Below are positions 8,559-17,198 of a DNA stretch of 64,000 bases, one piece after another. Source of the stretch: JAHFUI01 sp039931615. GTDB taxonomy: Bacteria; Acidobacteriota; Vicinamibacteria; Vicinamibacterales; CAVVIG01. Both the position numbers and the translations under genes were made by a program. Position 1 is the stretch's first letter. Every line of letters starts with the position of its first letter. The notes below the pieces were generated by a model. That model did no database searches, was not told where the DNA came from, and saw only the letters and a program-made list of their open reading frames with translations. Where the stretch lies: positions 1-64,000 of the forward strand of contig JBDTRR010000005.1 of the NCBI GenBank assembly GCA_039931615.1, given 5' to 3'.

Positions 8559-9436
8559 CGGACGCCGTCCCGGGCCCCCCCCCGGCCGCTCCACCGCCGC
8601 CCGACCTTGGCGCCGCGCATCCTCCCGTCGTGCACGTCCGCCGCTTCGATCGGCCGACACGCCGGCTGCACCTCGTCGTGATGGTGACGTTCCTCGGCCT
8701 CTCCGCGACCGGGCTGCCGCTGCTGTTCAGCGACGCGGCGTGGAGCCGCGTGCTCACGGCGCTGTTCGGTGGATTCCGGGGCGCCGGACTCGTGCACCGG
8801 TTCTTCGGCGCCACGCTGCTGATCGCGGTGGCGTGGCATGTCGCCAACGTCCTCTGGCGGGCGTTTGTGCGCGGGGAGCGCGGGCTCTTCTGGGGGCCGA
8901 CGTCGATGGTGCCGCAGCCGCGCGACGCCGTGCAACTCGTGCAGCAGTTCGCGTGGTTCCTCGGCGCCGGTCCGCGCCCGCGCTTCGAGCACTTCGCATA
9001 CTGGGAGAAGTTCGACTACTGGGCGGTGCTCTGGGGAACGCTGCTGATGGGCGCCGCCGGCCTGATCCTCTGGTTCCCGCAGCCCGCGTCGCGCGTGCTC
9101 CCGGGCTGGATGTTCAACCTCGCGCTCTTCGTCCACGGCGCCGAGGCGACGCTCGCCATCGGCTTCATCTTCGTCGTCCATTTCTTCAACGGACACCTCC
9201 GTCCCGGCAAGTTTCCGATGGACACGGTGATCTTCACCGGATCGGTCAGCGACCACGAGCTGCGCGAGGAGCGCGCCGGCGAGTACGCGCGGCTGGTCGA
9301 GACCGGCGCCCTGGCCGAGCTCACCGTCCCGCCGCCGACGGCCGCCGTGTCCAGGCGGGGATACGCGATTGGCACGGCGGGTTTGACGATCGGCGTCGCG
9401 CTGGTCGGACTGATGCTCTACGCTGTGCTCCGCTGA
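8555..9436 (+). CDS. Four-helix cytochrome b subunit of a quinone/cytochrome c complex
   Basis: A 293-residue membrane protein of the cytochrome b561/formate-dehydrogenase-gamma type. After a proline-rich N-terminus come four hydrophobic helices. Candidate heme b ligands are the His in RRLHLVVMV, the two His in LVHRFFGATLLIAVAWHVAN, and those in FVHGAEATLAIGFIFVVHFF. A last helix (AIGTAGLTIGVALVGLMLYAVL) closes the chain. The start at 8555 overlaps the stop of the nine-heme gene. It should bind quinol and pass electrons to the attached heme domain. An alternative assignment as a hydrogenase or formate dehydrogenase subunit is less likely because no such catalytic gene is near. Confidence 0.88.
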   Translation: MTDAVPGPPPAAPPPPDLGAAHPPVVHVRRFDRPTRRLHLVVMVTFLGLSATGLPLLFSDAAWSRVLTALFGGFRGAGLVHRFFGATLLIAVAWHVANVLWRAFVRGERGLFWGPTSMVPQPRDAVQLVQQFAWFLGAGPRPRFEHFAYWEKFDYWAVLWGTLLMGAAGLILWFPQPASRVLPGWMFNLALFVHGAEATLAIGFIFVVHFFNGHLRPGKFPMDTVIFTGSVSDHELREERAGEYARLVETGALAELTVPPPTAAVSRRGYAIGTAGLTIGVALVGLMLYAVLR

Positions 9437-9749
9437 GACGGAGCGGCCAATGCCCGGAGGGGATGTGGGTGGTAGACGAACGGCCGCAGGCCGACTCCCT
9501 GAACAGCCCCGCCAAGCACGATGCGGTATCGATGAGGTTCCATCGCACGTCAGATGGCGCCGCGCGCGAATTCTACTCCCGGCCGGCCCCGTACGTTTCG
9601 GATCTCGCCCTGGCCGTCGCACGAGCATCCCCGAATGCGTGCAAATAACGCACAATATTGGTCGACCCGTCGGGTCACAATAGCTGGCTGCTGGGGGCGC
9701 CGTCGGACTCGTGCCGTGCGCGCCCTCCGCCGGGAGGGGGGACAGACAT

Positions 9750-11138
9750 TTGGCCGAAGACGCTGGAGTCATCACACCGGTTCCGTTGATCCGGAGTCCG
9801 ATTTCGGTCGCGGGCATGGTGCTGACGACCGTCAGCGCCGTCGTGTTCGTGGTCGTGTTCCTCGCCGACCTGTTCGGCCTGCACACCAACCCGTACCTCG
9901 GGATCGTCTTTTTCCTGATCCTTCCGGCCATTTTCGTCGGCGGGCTGATCCTGATTCCGCTCGGCGCCTGGATCGAGCGACGGCGCCGCGCCGCGGGGAA
10001 GAAGCCCTCCCACCTGATGTGGCCGCGCATCGATTTGAACAATCCCGATCACCGCCGTGCCGCCGTCGCGATCTTCGCGCTGACCATGGTCAATATCGTC
10101 ATCGTGTCGCTGGCGTCGTACAAGGGCGTCGAGTACATGGATTCGGTGCAGTTCTGCGCCCAGGTCTGCCACACCGTGATGAAGCCCGAAGCGACCGCGC
10201 ATCAGGACGGCCCGCATGCCCGCGTTACGTGCGTGCAGTGCCACATCGGCTCGGGTGCAACCTGGTTTGCCAAATCGAAGCTCTCGGGCACGCGCCAGCT
10301 GCTGGCGGTGAGCTTCCACACCTACTCTCGACCGATTCCGTCGCCGGTGCAGAACCTGCGGCCGGCGCGTGACACCTGCGAGCAGTGCCACTGGCCCTCG
10401 AAGTTCCACGGGGACAAGGTCCAGCGCATCGTCGAGTATGGCGACGACGAAAAGAACACCAGGTCGGTGACCACGCTACAGATGCACGTCGGCGGCGCCA
10501 CCGGGCGGGAGGGAGCCACCTCGGAGATCCACTGGCACGCGGACGTCGCGAACGAGATCGACTACATTTCGACCGATGACAAGCGCCAGGTGATTCCCTA
10601 CGTGCGCGTGAAGGACCGCAACGGCGTCGTGCGCGAGTACACCGCCGAGGGCGTGACGGCGGATCAACTGGCGAAAGGGGAGCGCCGGCGCATGGACTGC
10701 ATGGACTGCCACAACCGCCCGAGCCATCAGATGGCGCCGACCGCGGAGCGGGCGGTCAACGCCGCGATGGCGCAAGCCGAGATTCCGGCGAGCCTGCCGT
10801 TCGCCCGCCGCGAGGCGGTGAAGCTCCTCAAGGGAACTTACCCGAGCGAGGAGGCGGCGACGGAAGCGATCGCGAAGGGACTGCGCGACTTCTATCGCGG
10901 CTCGTACGAGGCCATCTACATGACGCGCCGGCAGGACGTCGAGAAGGCGGTGATGGGCGCGCAGCAGATCTATCGCCGCAACGTGTTTCCGGAAATGAAC
11001 GTCCAGTTCGGCACCTATCCGAACAACGCCGGCCACATCGAGTTCCCCGGCTGTTTCCGTTGCCACGACGACAACCACACGACAAAGGACGGCAAGAAGA
11101 TCGGCCAGGACTGTGAGACCTGTCATGCCATTGAATGA
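9750..11138 (+). CDS. NapC/NirT-type multiheme cytochrome with three N-terminal helices (ImcH-like)
   Basis: A 462-residue protein. Three membrane helices come first (about 18-43, 50-74, 103-123), then a periplasmic heme region with FCAQVCHTVM (CX3CH, 136-141), CVQCH (161-165), CEQCH, CMDCH, CFRCH and CETCH. That is six heme sites, one with an extra residue. NapC/NirT/NrfH relatives take electrons from menaquinol. The three-helix N-terminus recalls Geobacter ImcH, which serves high-potential acceptors; this assignment rests on architecture remembered from the literature. TTG 9750 was chosen because GGGAGGGGGG sits eight bases upstream; GTG 9711 is the alternative. About 310 bases separate it from the cytochrome b gene, so it may have its own promoter. 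Confidence 0.88.
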   Translation: MAEDAGVITPVPLIRSPISVAGMVLTTVSAVVFVVVFLADLFGLHTNPYLGIVFFLILPAIFVGGLILIPLGAWIERRRRAAGKKPSHLMWPRIDLNNPDHRRAAVAIFALTMVNIVIVSLASYKGVEYMDSVQFCAQVCHTVMKPEATAHQDGPHARVTCVQCHIGSGATWFAKSKLSGTRQLLAVSFHTYSRPIPSPVQNLRPARDTCEQCHWPSKFHGDKVQRIVEYGDDEKNTRSVTTLQMHVGGATGREGATSEIHWHADVANEIDYISTDDKRQVIPYVRVKDRNGVVREYTAEGVTADQLAKGERRRMDCMDCHNRPSHQMAPTAERAVNAAMAQAEIPASLPFARREAVKLLKGTYPSEEAATEAIAKGLRDFYRGSYEAIYMTRRQDVEKAVMGAQQIYRRNVFPEMNVQFGTYPNNAGHIEFPGCFRCHDDNHTTKDGKKIGQDCETCHAIE

Positions 11139-11141
11139 GCC

Positions 11142-11453
11142 GGCCAATTCGTTGGCGACGACACCTGCGTGGCCTGTCACGAGTCGTAAGGCCAGGGTCT
11201 TCGGGCGACCATGCACGGGAACGCGCGGAACGTCCGGACGCCGTCGGCGAAGGTCAACCAGGACACCTCCGCCCTCGCGTCGCACCTGTCGGTCGGAGTG
11301 TCCTGCTGGTACGAACGCTACCGGGTGAACGACTTCACGCTCGATGCCGACGCGAATCCCGATCTGGCGCGCGGCCAGGCGCTGTTGATGGGCTATCTCT
11401 ACCGCCCCTACACCGCGCACACGGTGTGGGGACGTCTGATCTATCGGTGGTAG
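11142..11453 (+). pseudogene. mtrA'-'mtrB fusion remnant with an internal stop
   Basis: Immediately after the ImcH-like gene the + strand translates as GQFVGDDTCVACHES, stop (TAA 11187-11189), GQGLRATMHGNARNVRTP. This aligns with the mature N-terminus of the decaheme protein (GGFVGDDTCIACHES, EGKTLRGTLHGKAQNARTP). Near 11257 the same frame switches to a stretch that matches the end of the barrel protein: LMGYLYRPYTAHTVWGRLIYRW against LMMLGYFYRPYTANTVTARL. So the first heme site of mtrA is fused in frame to the last strands of mtrB, with about 3 kb missing between. It cannot make either protein. It marks the right end of a former second mtrAB copy. Confidence 0.85.
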
Positions 11454-11499
11454 TGCGTTGGCGGCTCCGATTCGTGGATCGGTGATGAAGAGGCGAGGC

Positions 11500-12033
11500 C
11501 TACCAGGTCCGCACTCGGCCGGTGTCGACATGGACGAAGTCGGAAGCGGGATAGTACCCGACACCGCCGCGCCGGACAGCGAGCGCCGCCTGCCGAAGCT
11601 TGGCGAGCGGTACATCGGCGAGCCGGATGTCGATGGCCTGGCCCTTCATGTGCAGGCTGCCGGCAGCAACCCCCTCACTGTGGCGGCGAAGCATGTCGTT
11701 GGTGGCGGGTGACCGGTATCCGGAAATCACCTGAAACGGCTGTCGGCTCCCGGTCAGGTTGGTCAAGCCATTCAGGAGATCCAGCAGACCGGGATCAATC
11801 GGGTGCACCTCGCTCGTGCGGAAATCGCGCAGGAAATGATTGATGGCGACCAGTGCGTCCTGCCGGTAGGTTCCCTCGTTGAAATACTCAAGGCTCAGTC
11901 GCTCACCAGTGTGGGTGTGTGCGAACCGCAGCGCCCGCGCGTCCAGTGATCCGGCGTGCACCCAGCGCGGCGTGGCCAGGCAGACGGACGCGGCACAAGC
12001 GGCCACGAAGCCGCGGCGGGACAAAACACTCAT
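11500..12033 (-). CDS. YcbK/MepK-like peptidase M15 domain protein (DUF882)
   Basis: A 177-residue protein with a twin-arginine-type leader (SRRGFVAACAASVCLATP) and a DUF882/peptidase M15A domain. The metal-site motifs are SLHMKGQAIDIRL (His and Asp) and the terminal FVHVDTGRVRTW (His). The GYRSPATN motif before them is also conserved in the family. Relatives such as E. coli MepK (YcbK) cleave peptidoglycan cross-links, so a periplasmic murein hydrolase role is likely. It lies convergent to the mtr remnant and downstream of the helix-hairpin-helix gene on the same strand, about 60 bases away. Confidence 0.85.
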   Translation of the reverse strand: MSVLSRRGFVAACAASVCLATPRWVHAGSLDARALRFAHTHTGERLSLEYFNEGTYRQDALVAINHFLRDFRTSEVHPIDPGLLDLLNGLTNLTGSRQPFQVISGYRSPATNDMLRRHSEGVAAGSLHMKGQAIDIRLADVPLAKLRQAALAVRRGGVGYYPASDFVHVDTGRVRTW

Positions 12034-12091
12034 GAGATGAAGAGGGTTGATTGTCCCCGGCGGCAGCTCCGGATGTCAATGCCTGGAATGA

Positions 12092-12736
12092 CTACTGGAT
12101 GGTGACGTACCGCCAGAACCGCGCCGTTTCCTTCGGGCCGACGTACTTCCCGATCTCCTTGTCGAACTGCTCCTTCGTCTTCCAAGGGCGGTACTCCTTG
12201 AATTCCCTCACCATGCGCGGACCACTCCCCGGGATGGTGAGCAGGTCCTCGTCGCTGGCGGTATTGAGGTTGATCGGAATGAAGACGTACTGCTTTAGCC
12301 GGTCGGTTTCCGCCTGGCCGACATACTTGCCGATCTCTTTGTCGAACTGGGCCCAATTCTTCCACGGCCGGTATTCGACAAATTCACGGGCCATGCGAGT
12401 GCCGGCGCCGGGAATCAACACGATTTCCTCACGCGTGCCGAGGTTGAGGTTGACGTGGACGAAGGCCTTGCGGTAGAACTCCGCCGCCTGTTCCGGCGTC
12501 AACTTCTGACCGAGCAGAAACGTGTTCAAATCGACCACACTCATGAACGGCCTGGTCTCGAGCAGGCTCTTCACGATTGCGGGTGTCATCCCGGGCAAGC
12601 CACCGAGCTCGCCTTCAGCCGCGATGTTGGGATCGATCAGTCCCTTCCCGACCTGGGCCCGAACGGCGGTCGCCAGCGCGGTCGTCAGCGCCAGCGCCAT
12701 GACCAATGCCAGAGTGGTTCGGCGGCTTCTCATCAT
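12092..12736 (-). CDS. Secreted helix-hairpin-helix (ComEA-like) protein
   Basis: A 214-residue protein with a signal peptide (about 1-27) and three helix-hairpin-helix units: ELGGLPGMTPAIVKSLL, EEIVLIPGAGTRMAREF and EDLLTIPGSGPRMVREF. The last two are near-identical repeats that share EYRPWK and QFDKEIGKYVG. This motif type binds DNA non-specifically, as in ComEA of natural transformation, but secreted proteins with it are common in acidobacteria without known function. AAGGAG lies nine bases before ATG 12736. No other competence gene is seen in the window. Confidence 0.8.
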   Translation of the reverse strand: MMRSRRTTLALVMALALTTALATAVRAQVGKGLIDPNIAAEGELGGLPGMTPAIVKSLLETRPFMSVVDLNTFLLGQKLTPEQAAEFYRKAFVHVNLNLGTREEIVLIPGAGTRMAREFVEYRPWKNWAQFDKEIGKYVGQAETDRLKQYVFIPINLNTASDEDLLTIPGSGPRMVREFKEYRPWKTKEQFDKEIGKYVGPKETARFWRYVTIQ

Positions 12737-12958
12737 GTCAATCTACTCCTTCTGTGCTCGGACCAATGAACAATAGTATTGCACCGGCCTGCCGAGTTCT
12801 GACACCGCCGCTCCCGATCGCTTTTGCGGGATGGCAAGAGGCGTGCCCGCCGGCGCTGGCTCCCACGGGCGGTTGATGATAGCCGCTGTGGCATGACCGA
12901 TGCGAGGTGGAGGTCAGGATGGCAGCGACTTCGGACGCCGGAAACGAGGACCCACCCC

Positions 12959-13495
12959 ATGTCAACGCCAGCATCGATCCATGCCTTTCTCGAGGAGGCG
13001 CGCGTGCCCTACACAATCGTGCCCCACGAAACAGACCGGCCGGCGCCATTGGACGCGGCCGGCAGGCCGGCCCGGGGCTGGGCCAAGGTCGTGATCTGCG
13101 TCGCGGACGGGGAGCCGATCCAGGCGGTGCTCCCGCCGCCACTGATCGTCAACCTCGATTGGCTGTCGGCGTTGGCTGGCGCGAGTTCGATCCGGTTCGC
13201 GCTGCCGGAGGAATCGCGCACCTGGTTCGTCGATTGTGAGCCCGACGCGATGCCGCCGCTGGGTCCGCTGTACGGGCAGCGGATGTTCGTGGACATCGCG
13301 CTGGCCGCGGAGTTCGACATCGTCTTCAACGCTGGAACGCACCGCCAGGCCATCCGGATGCGCTACGCCGATCTTGCTGCGGCGACACAGCCGACGATCG
13401 GCCGGTTTGCCGAACGCCCCGATCCGCACGAGCGCGTCACGGCGCGGCAGGCCGTGAACTGGCGGGCGATCTTTCGCGGCGCCTCGCGCGACTAG
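12959..13495 (+). CDS. YbaK/aminoacyl-tRNA deacylase-domain protein
   Basis: A 178-residue cytoplasmic protein of the YbaK/ProX family, which hydrolyses mischarged aminoacyl-tRNA. It opens with SIHAFLEEARVPYTIVPHE, the typical start of the fold. AKVVICVADGEPIQAVLPPP follows (strand with the conserved lysine), then a late GPLYGQRMFVDIALA....IVFNAGTHRQAIRM block. ATG 12959 has GAGGA about nine bases upstream; the frame extends upstream to 12824 but without a site. The C-terminus (ERPDPHERVTARQAVNWRAIF) is longer than in free-standing YbaK. It stands alone between a divergent gene and the stress-protein gene. Substrate not predicted. Confidence 0.8.
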   Translation: MSTPASIHAFLEEARVPYTIVPHETDRPAPLDAAGRPARGWAKVVICVADGEPIQAVLPPPLIVNLDWLSALAGASSIRFALPEESRTWFVDCEPDAMPPLGPLYGQRMFVDIALAAEFDIVFNAGTHRQAIRMRYADLAAATQPTIGRFAERPDPHERVTARQAVNWRAIFRGASRD

Positions 13496-13745
13496 CAAGG
13501 GGGAGCCGTGGGGTAGTCTGCCGCCGTGGCGAGGTGCCCATCGCCGGCTCGGACGGCGGCTTCGGCGGCGGGGATCGTTTCAGCGAGCGGTCAGATCAGG
13601 GCTGACTGTAAGACCGGTCGCATGGGGGGGTTTTCGCACTCCCTGGGCAAAAATTCCCATTCGTCGAGCGACGCGCGGACGACGAGGCGCTCACCACGGA
13701 AGGCACTTTCCACGCCAGTATTCTCTGCCACCACGCGGGTGACCC

Positions 13746-14657
13746 ATGACCACGATCAAACGTATCCTTTGTCCGGTCGAGTCTTCTGAGGCATCCCAGC
13801 ACGCGTTCGAACACGCCCTGGCAATGGCGCGCTGGTATCAGGCATCCGTCTCGGCGCTTCACGTCTACCTTCCGTCCATCGCGGCAGACTTCACCCGGCA
13901 CCCGTCGGACGACCAGCGGCTCGATGTGGTGCGGACGCGGTTCCGGGCGGATCTCGCCGCTTGGGCGGGGCCCCCCGGGGCTGACGCCATCGAGGTCGAG
14001 GTCCGGTTCGGCGCAGGGCCCCCGGTCCAGGAAATTCTCGACGTCGCCGCGTCGTGGCCCGCGGACCTGATCGTGATGGGAACGCACGGCGCCAGCGGTT
14101 TCGAGCACCTGGTGCTCGGATCGGTGACCGAAAAGGTCTTGCGGAAGGCCGCCTGTCCGGTCATGACCGTTCCGCCCCGTGTGCATGCGACCTCGGCGCT
14201 CCCGTTCAAGCAGATCCTCTGCGTCAGTGATTTTTCGGCGACTTCGTTGGCGGCATTGGAGCAGGCGCTGTCGTTGGCCGAGGAATCCGGCGCTGGCCTC
14301 ACGCTCCTGCACGTCATCGAATGGCCGTGGGATGAGCCGCCGGCGCCGCTGCTGGAAGAACTGCCGCCCGAGCAGGCGAACGCCTTGGGCGCATTCCGCC
14401 AGCGCCTGACCAGGAGCTCGCTGGAGCGGCTCGAGCGGCTGGTCCCTGCCGCGGTCCGGGACCGGGGCCGGATCGTGCCGAAGGTGGCGCACGGGAAGTC
14501 CTATCAGGCGATCCTGCGGGTCGCGGCAGAGGATCACGCCGATCTGATTGTCATGGGCGTGCACGGCCGGAATGCCGTTGACCTGACACTGTTCGGCTCG
14601 ACGACGAATCAGGTCGTTCGCCGCGCCACCTGCCCCGTGCTGACACTTCGGCGCTGA
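13746..14657 (+). CDS. Universal stress protein with two UspA domains
   Basis: A 303-residue cytoplasmic protein made of two UspA domains. The first ends in VMGTHGASGFEHLVLGSVTE and the second in VMGVHGRNAVDLTLFGSTTN. Both keep the G-2X-G-9X-G-(S/T) type ATP-binding loop, although the second lacks one of the glycines (GRNA). Each half also starts with the expected strand (IKRILCPVESSEAS; FKQILCVSDFSATS). Such tandem proteins respond to starvation, redox or respiratory stress. It is not obviously in an operon: about 250 bases of non-coding DNA lie before it and about 195 after. A role tied to the nearby respiratory genes is only contextual. Confidence 0.92.
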   Translation: MTTIKRILCPVESSEASQHAFEHALAMARWYQASVSALHVYLPSIAADFTRHPSDDQRLDVVRTRFRADLAAWAGPPGADAIEVEVRFGAGPPVQEILDVAASWPADLIVMGTHGASGFEHLVLGSVTEKVLRKAACPVMTVPPRVHATSALPFKQILCVSDFSATSLAALEQALSLAEESGAGLTLLHVIEWPWDEPPAPLLEELPPEQANALGAFRQRLTRSSLERLERLVPAAVRDRGRIVPKVAHGKSYQAILRVAAEDHADLIVMGVHGRNAVDLTLFGSTTNQVVRRATCPVLTLRR

Positions 14658-14853
14658 GGCGAGGGCGGCGGCACGCCATCCGGCCGCCGCACCACCGGCA
14701 ATCGGATCGGACTGGAGCGGCTCGCCCCTGATCCGGCGGTGTCTCGCGGCGCGGGCCTCCGTCAAGGCGCGGCATCTCGTTTGCGAGTGTGCCCCGGCGA
14801 AGCGCGCCGGTTCGACGACGTGATCGCAATCAACCTTGATTCGAGGTGCAGAC

Positions 14854-15405
14854 ATGCGAGTGACGACACGTGCCCTGTTGTCGATTCTGTTCACCGCCGC
14901 AACCGCCGCCTGTCGGCAGGCGGCACCGCCGGCGGCAGCCGCGCCGACGCCGTCACCGCAGTCCTACGGCAGCCTCGCCGAGGTGATGCGAAGCATCCCC
15001 TTCCCGAGTTCCAACATCATCTTCGACACGCAGACGGATGATCCTGGCTCCCGCAAGACGTCCGACGTACCGCGCAAGGCCGGCACGTCGACGACCAGCA
15101 CCTACTCCAGCGTCTATGGGGGGTGGCAGGGTGTCGAACAGAGTGCCGTCGCGATCGCCGAGACCGCGAACCTGATCATGATTCCCGGGCGGCTGTGCGA
15201 AAACGGCAGGCCGGTGCCGCTCGATCGCGCCGACTTCAAGCAGTTCGCGCAGGGGCTGGCGGACGCCGGCAAGGTCGCCTACAAGGCGGCGAAAACCAGG
15301 AATCTCGACGCCATGGTCGAGGTCAGCGGCACGATCTCCGATGCCTGCGCCGCCTGCCACGAGCGCTATCGCGACGTGCCTGAAGGAAAGGAGCGATGTC
15401 TCTGA
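14854..15405 (+). CDS. Exported c556-like cytochrome c (copy 1)
   Basis: A 183-residue protein with a signal sequence that ends in TAACRQA, possibly a lipoprotein. It has a single heme motif CAACH close to the C-terminus (DACAACHERYRDVPEGKERCL). A heme site at the C-terminal end of a helical domain is the hallmark of cytochrome c-prime/c556. It matches the gene at 28778 along its length: F..WQ.VE..A.A.AE.ANL..IPGR.C.NG.P and the CxxCH....R ending. ATG 14854 has GAGGTG upstream. Likely a membrane-anchored or periplasmic redox protein; its partner is unknown. Confidence 0.82.
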   Translation: MRVTTRALLSILFTAATAACRQAAPPAAAAPTPSPQSYGSLAEVMRSIPFPSSNIIFDTQTDDPGSRKTSDVPRKAGTSTTSTYSSVYGGWQGVEQSAVAIAETANLIMIPGRLCENGRPVPLDRADFKQFAQGLADAGKVAYKAAKTRNLDAMVEVSGTISDACAACHERYRDVPEGKERCL

Positions 15406-15624
15406 CGTCACCGCGACTTTTTCCGCACCGCCGGGAAATATGTCTCAGCGCGGATCCCGGCGGGCATGCATCAGAGTGCGGTGGCGCGGTGAACGTCCGG
15501 TGCAGCGGTTGCCAAGCCGCACACGGAACACGAAGGGGTTTATGCCCAATAGACTCGCTCTTCACGCCTTGCGATCCGGGCGCCGCGGCCGGAATATCTG
15601 TCACCGAATCTCTGATTCGGGACA

Positions 15625-17151
15625 CTAGTTGGTGGCGGCAGCCGCCATGAGATCCGCCTTCGTCAACGGCCGCTCCGGGTTCGGCGGGTGAGCCGGAATG
15701 AACGCGTTGAAATCGAGCTTGAGCCGGTTCACGGCCTCGGCTGTGGCCTTGGTCACGCCCAGCTGAGCGGGAGTGGGGTTCAGCGCAGTAATATCCGCCG
15801 ACCACAGCACCTTCTCAGCCGGCAGATAGACGACGAGCATGCCGTCGCTGTGGTCGTTCACAACGCGATGCAGCTCGACGACCTTACCGTTCGTCCCCTT
15901 CCGCACGTCGCGATCACCGACACCGGTGACGACGTTCGTACGTCGGCTCGACACCTTCGACAGGCTGTCCCCCGTGAGTGTGCGCGGGCCCGCCAGCAGC
16001 CGCTCGAGCCCTTCCTCATTGTTGTTGTGGGTAAGGATCGTTGCGCCCTCGGCGACCGCGGCGGCGAGCCCGCTCGCGTGATCGAAGTGGGGGTGCGAGT
16101 TGACGACGAAGCGGATCGGCTTCCCCGGAATCGCCTGCTTGGCCGCCGCCATCACCGCCATGCCGCGCGCGTCGCTCTGGCCGCTCTCGATGACGAGGAT
16201 GTGATCGCCCATATCGATGGCGAGCGAGGCGTAGTTGCCGCCGATCTTGAAGGCGCCGTCGCCGAGTTTCTCAACGGGTGCCGCCGCCTGCTGCCCGCCG
16301 CCCTGCGCAGCGCCGGCCGCGGCGGCCGGTGCCGGTGCGGCTGCCGGAGCGCCACTAGGACCGCCGCCCCGAGCCGGAGCTGGCGGCGGCGTGAGCAGTT
16401 CGGCGAGGTTCACGGGATTCGCGGTCGCCGCAGTGATGTCCGCGTTGAACGTTTCGAGGCCCGCCTGCCGCTGAACGATGCGGCCCGGCACCTGCACGCC
16501 GCCCAGGTTCCGGTAGTTCGAGTAGTCGAACTCGACCATCAGGTCGCCGACAACCGCGTGCTCGACGCGCGTCTCGACCTTGGTGACCAGGTTCTGGTTG
16601 TTGATGTATCCCGTCACGGTGTACGTCTGCCCCGACGGCGACTTGAGATTCGGCGGGGCAAACGAGACGACCTGCTGGCCGCCCTGCTGGCGCGCGGTGG
16701 CGTTGTTGGCCGCCGCGCCTTTCAGGAAGCCCCACGGCGTCGTCCAGACGTTCAGCCCCTGATTCCAGTTGGTGGTGGCCTGCGTGCTCGTGACGTTCTG
16801 GTTGAACACACCCGGCATGGGTGCCGGCGTGCCCGGCACTGTCGGCGGCTGGGTTGGTCCAGTCGCCCGGGAAACGAGCGCGGTCGGGCTGGCCGCCGGT
16901 CCGAAGTTGATCGTGCGGGTGTACATCGTGATCTGCGTGACATTGACGGGCCCCATCGGGTTCCCGATGGCCTTGCTCTGGCCGAACTGCCCATTCCGCG
17001 CCGTTCCCGAAAACGTGATCGAATTGAGCGTGTCGACGCCCATCGCCTTCGATGCAGCGGCGACGGCGGTACTGGCGTTCTGGGCGGCCGCGTCCTGCGA
17101 TAGGAAGGCGGTCACGAGGAGCGCGGCGCCAGCAAACATCCTGAGCAGCAT
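15625..17151 (-). CDS. Exported metallo-beta-lactamase-fold hydrolase
   Basis: A 508-residue protein with a signal peptide (1-23). An N-terminal half of about 240 residues has no recognised motif. A low-complexity Ala/Pro/Gly/Gln linker (about 250-290) leads to a metallo-beta-lactamase domain with the zinc motif NSHPHFDHASG, then ILTHNN, NDHSDGMLVVYLP and FIPAHPP. The order fits the MBL superfamily, in which such proteins hydrolyse lactones, thioesters or phosphodiesters. Location is probably periplasmic. The substrate is not predictable. The gene is followed by about 220 bases of DNA without recognisable features. Confidence 0.82.
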   Translation of the reverse strand: MLLRMFAGAALLVTAFLSQDAAAQNASTAVAAASKAMGVDTLNSITFSGTARNGQFGQSKAIGNPMGPVNVTQITMYTRTINFGPAASPTALVSRATGPTQPPTVPGTPAPMPGVFNQNVTSTQATTNWNQGLNVWTTPWGFLKGAAANNATARQQGGQQVVSFAPPNLKSPSGQTYTVTGYINNQNLVTKVETRVEHAVVGDLMVEFDYSNYRNLGGVQVPGRIVQRQAGLETFNADITAATANPVNLAELLTPPPAPARGGGPSGAPAAAPAPAAAAGAAQGGGQQAAAPVEKLGDGAFKIGGNYASLAIDMGDHILVIESGQSDARGMAVMAAAKQAIPGKPIRFVVNSHPHFDHASGLAAAVAEGATILTHNNNEEGLERLLAGPRTLTGDSLSKVSSRRTNVVTGVGDRDVRKGTNGKVVELHRVVNDHSDGMLVVYLPAEKVLWSADITALNPTPAQLGVTKATAEAVNRLKLDFNAFIPAHPPNPERPLTKADLMAAAATN

Positions 17152-17198
17152 AGGTGCCTCCAGCTTGCGTTTGGGAGTCTGAATGTGTGGTCAGCCTG

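Noticed and set aside
8450..10042. 530-codon - strand frame over the cytochrome b and ImcH-like genes
   Set aside because: Composition dominated by Arg, Ala, Glu and Pro; the + strand has heme motifs and membrane helices.
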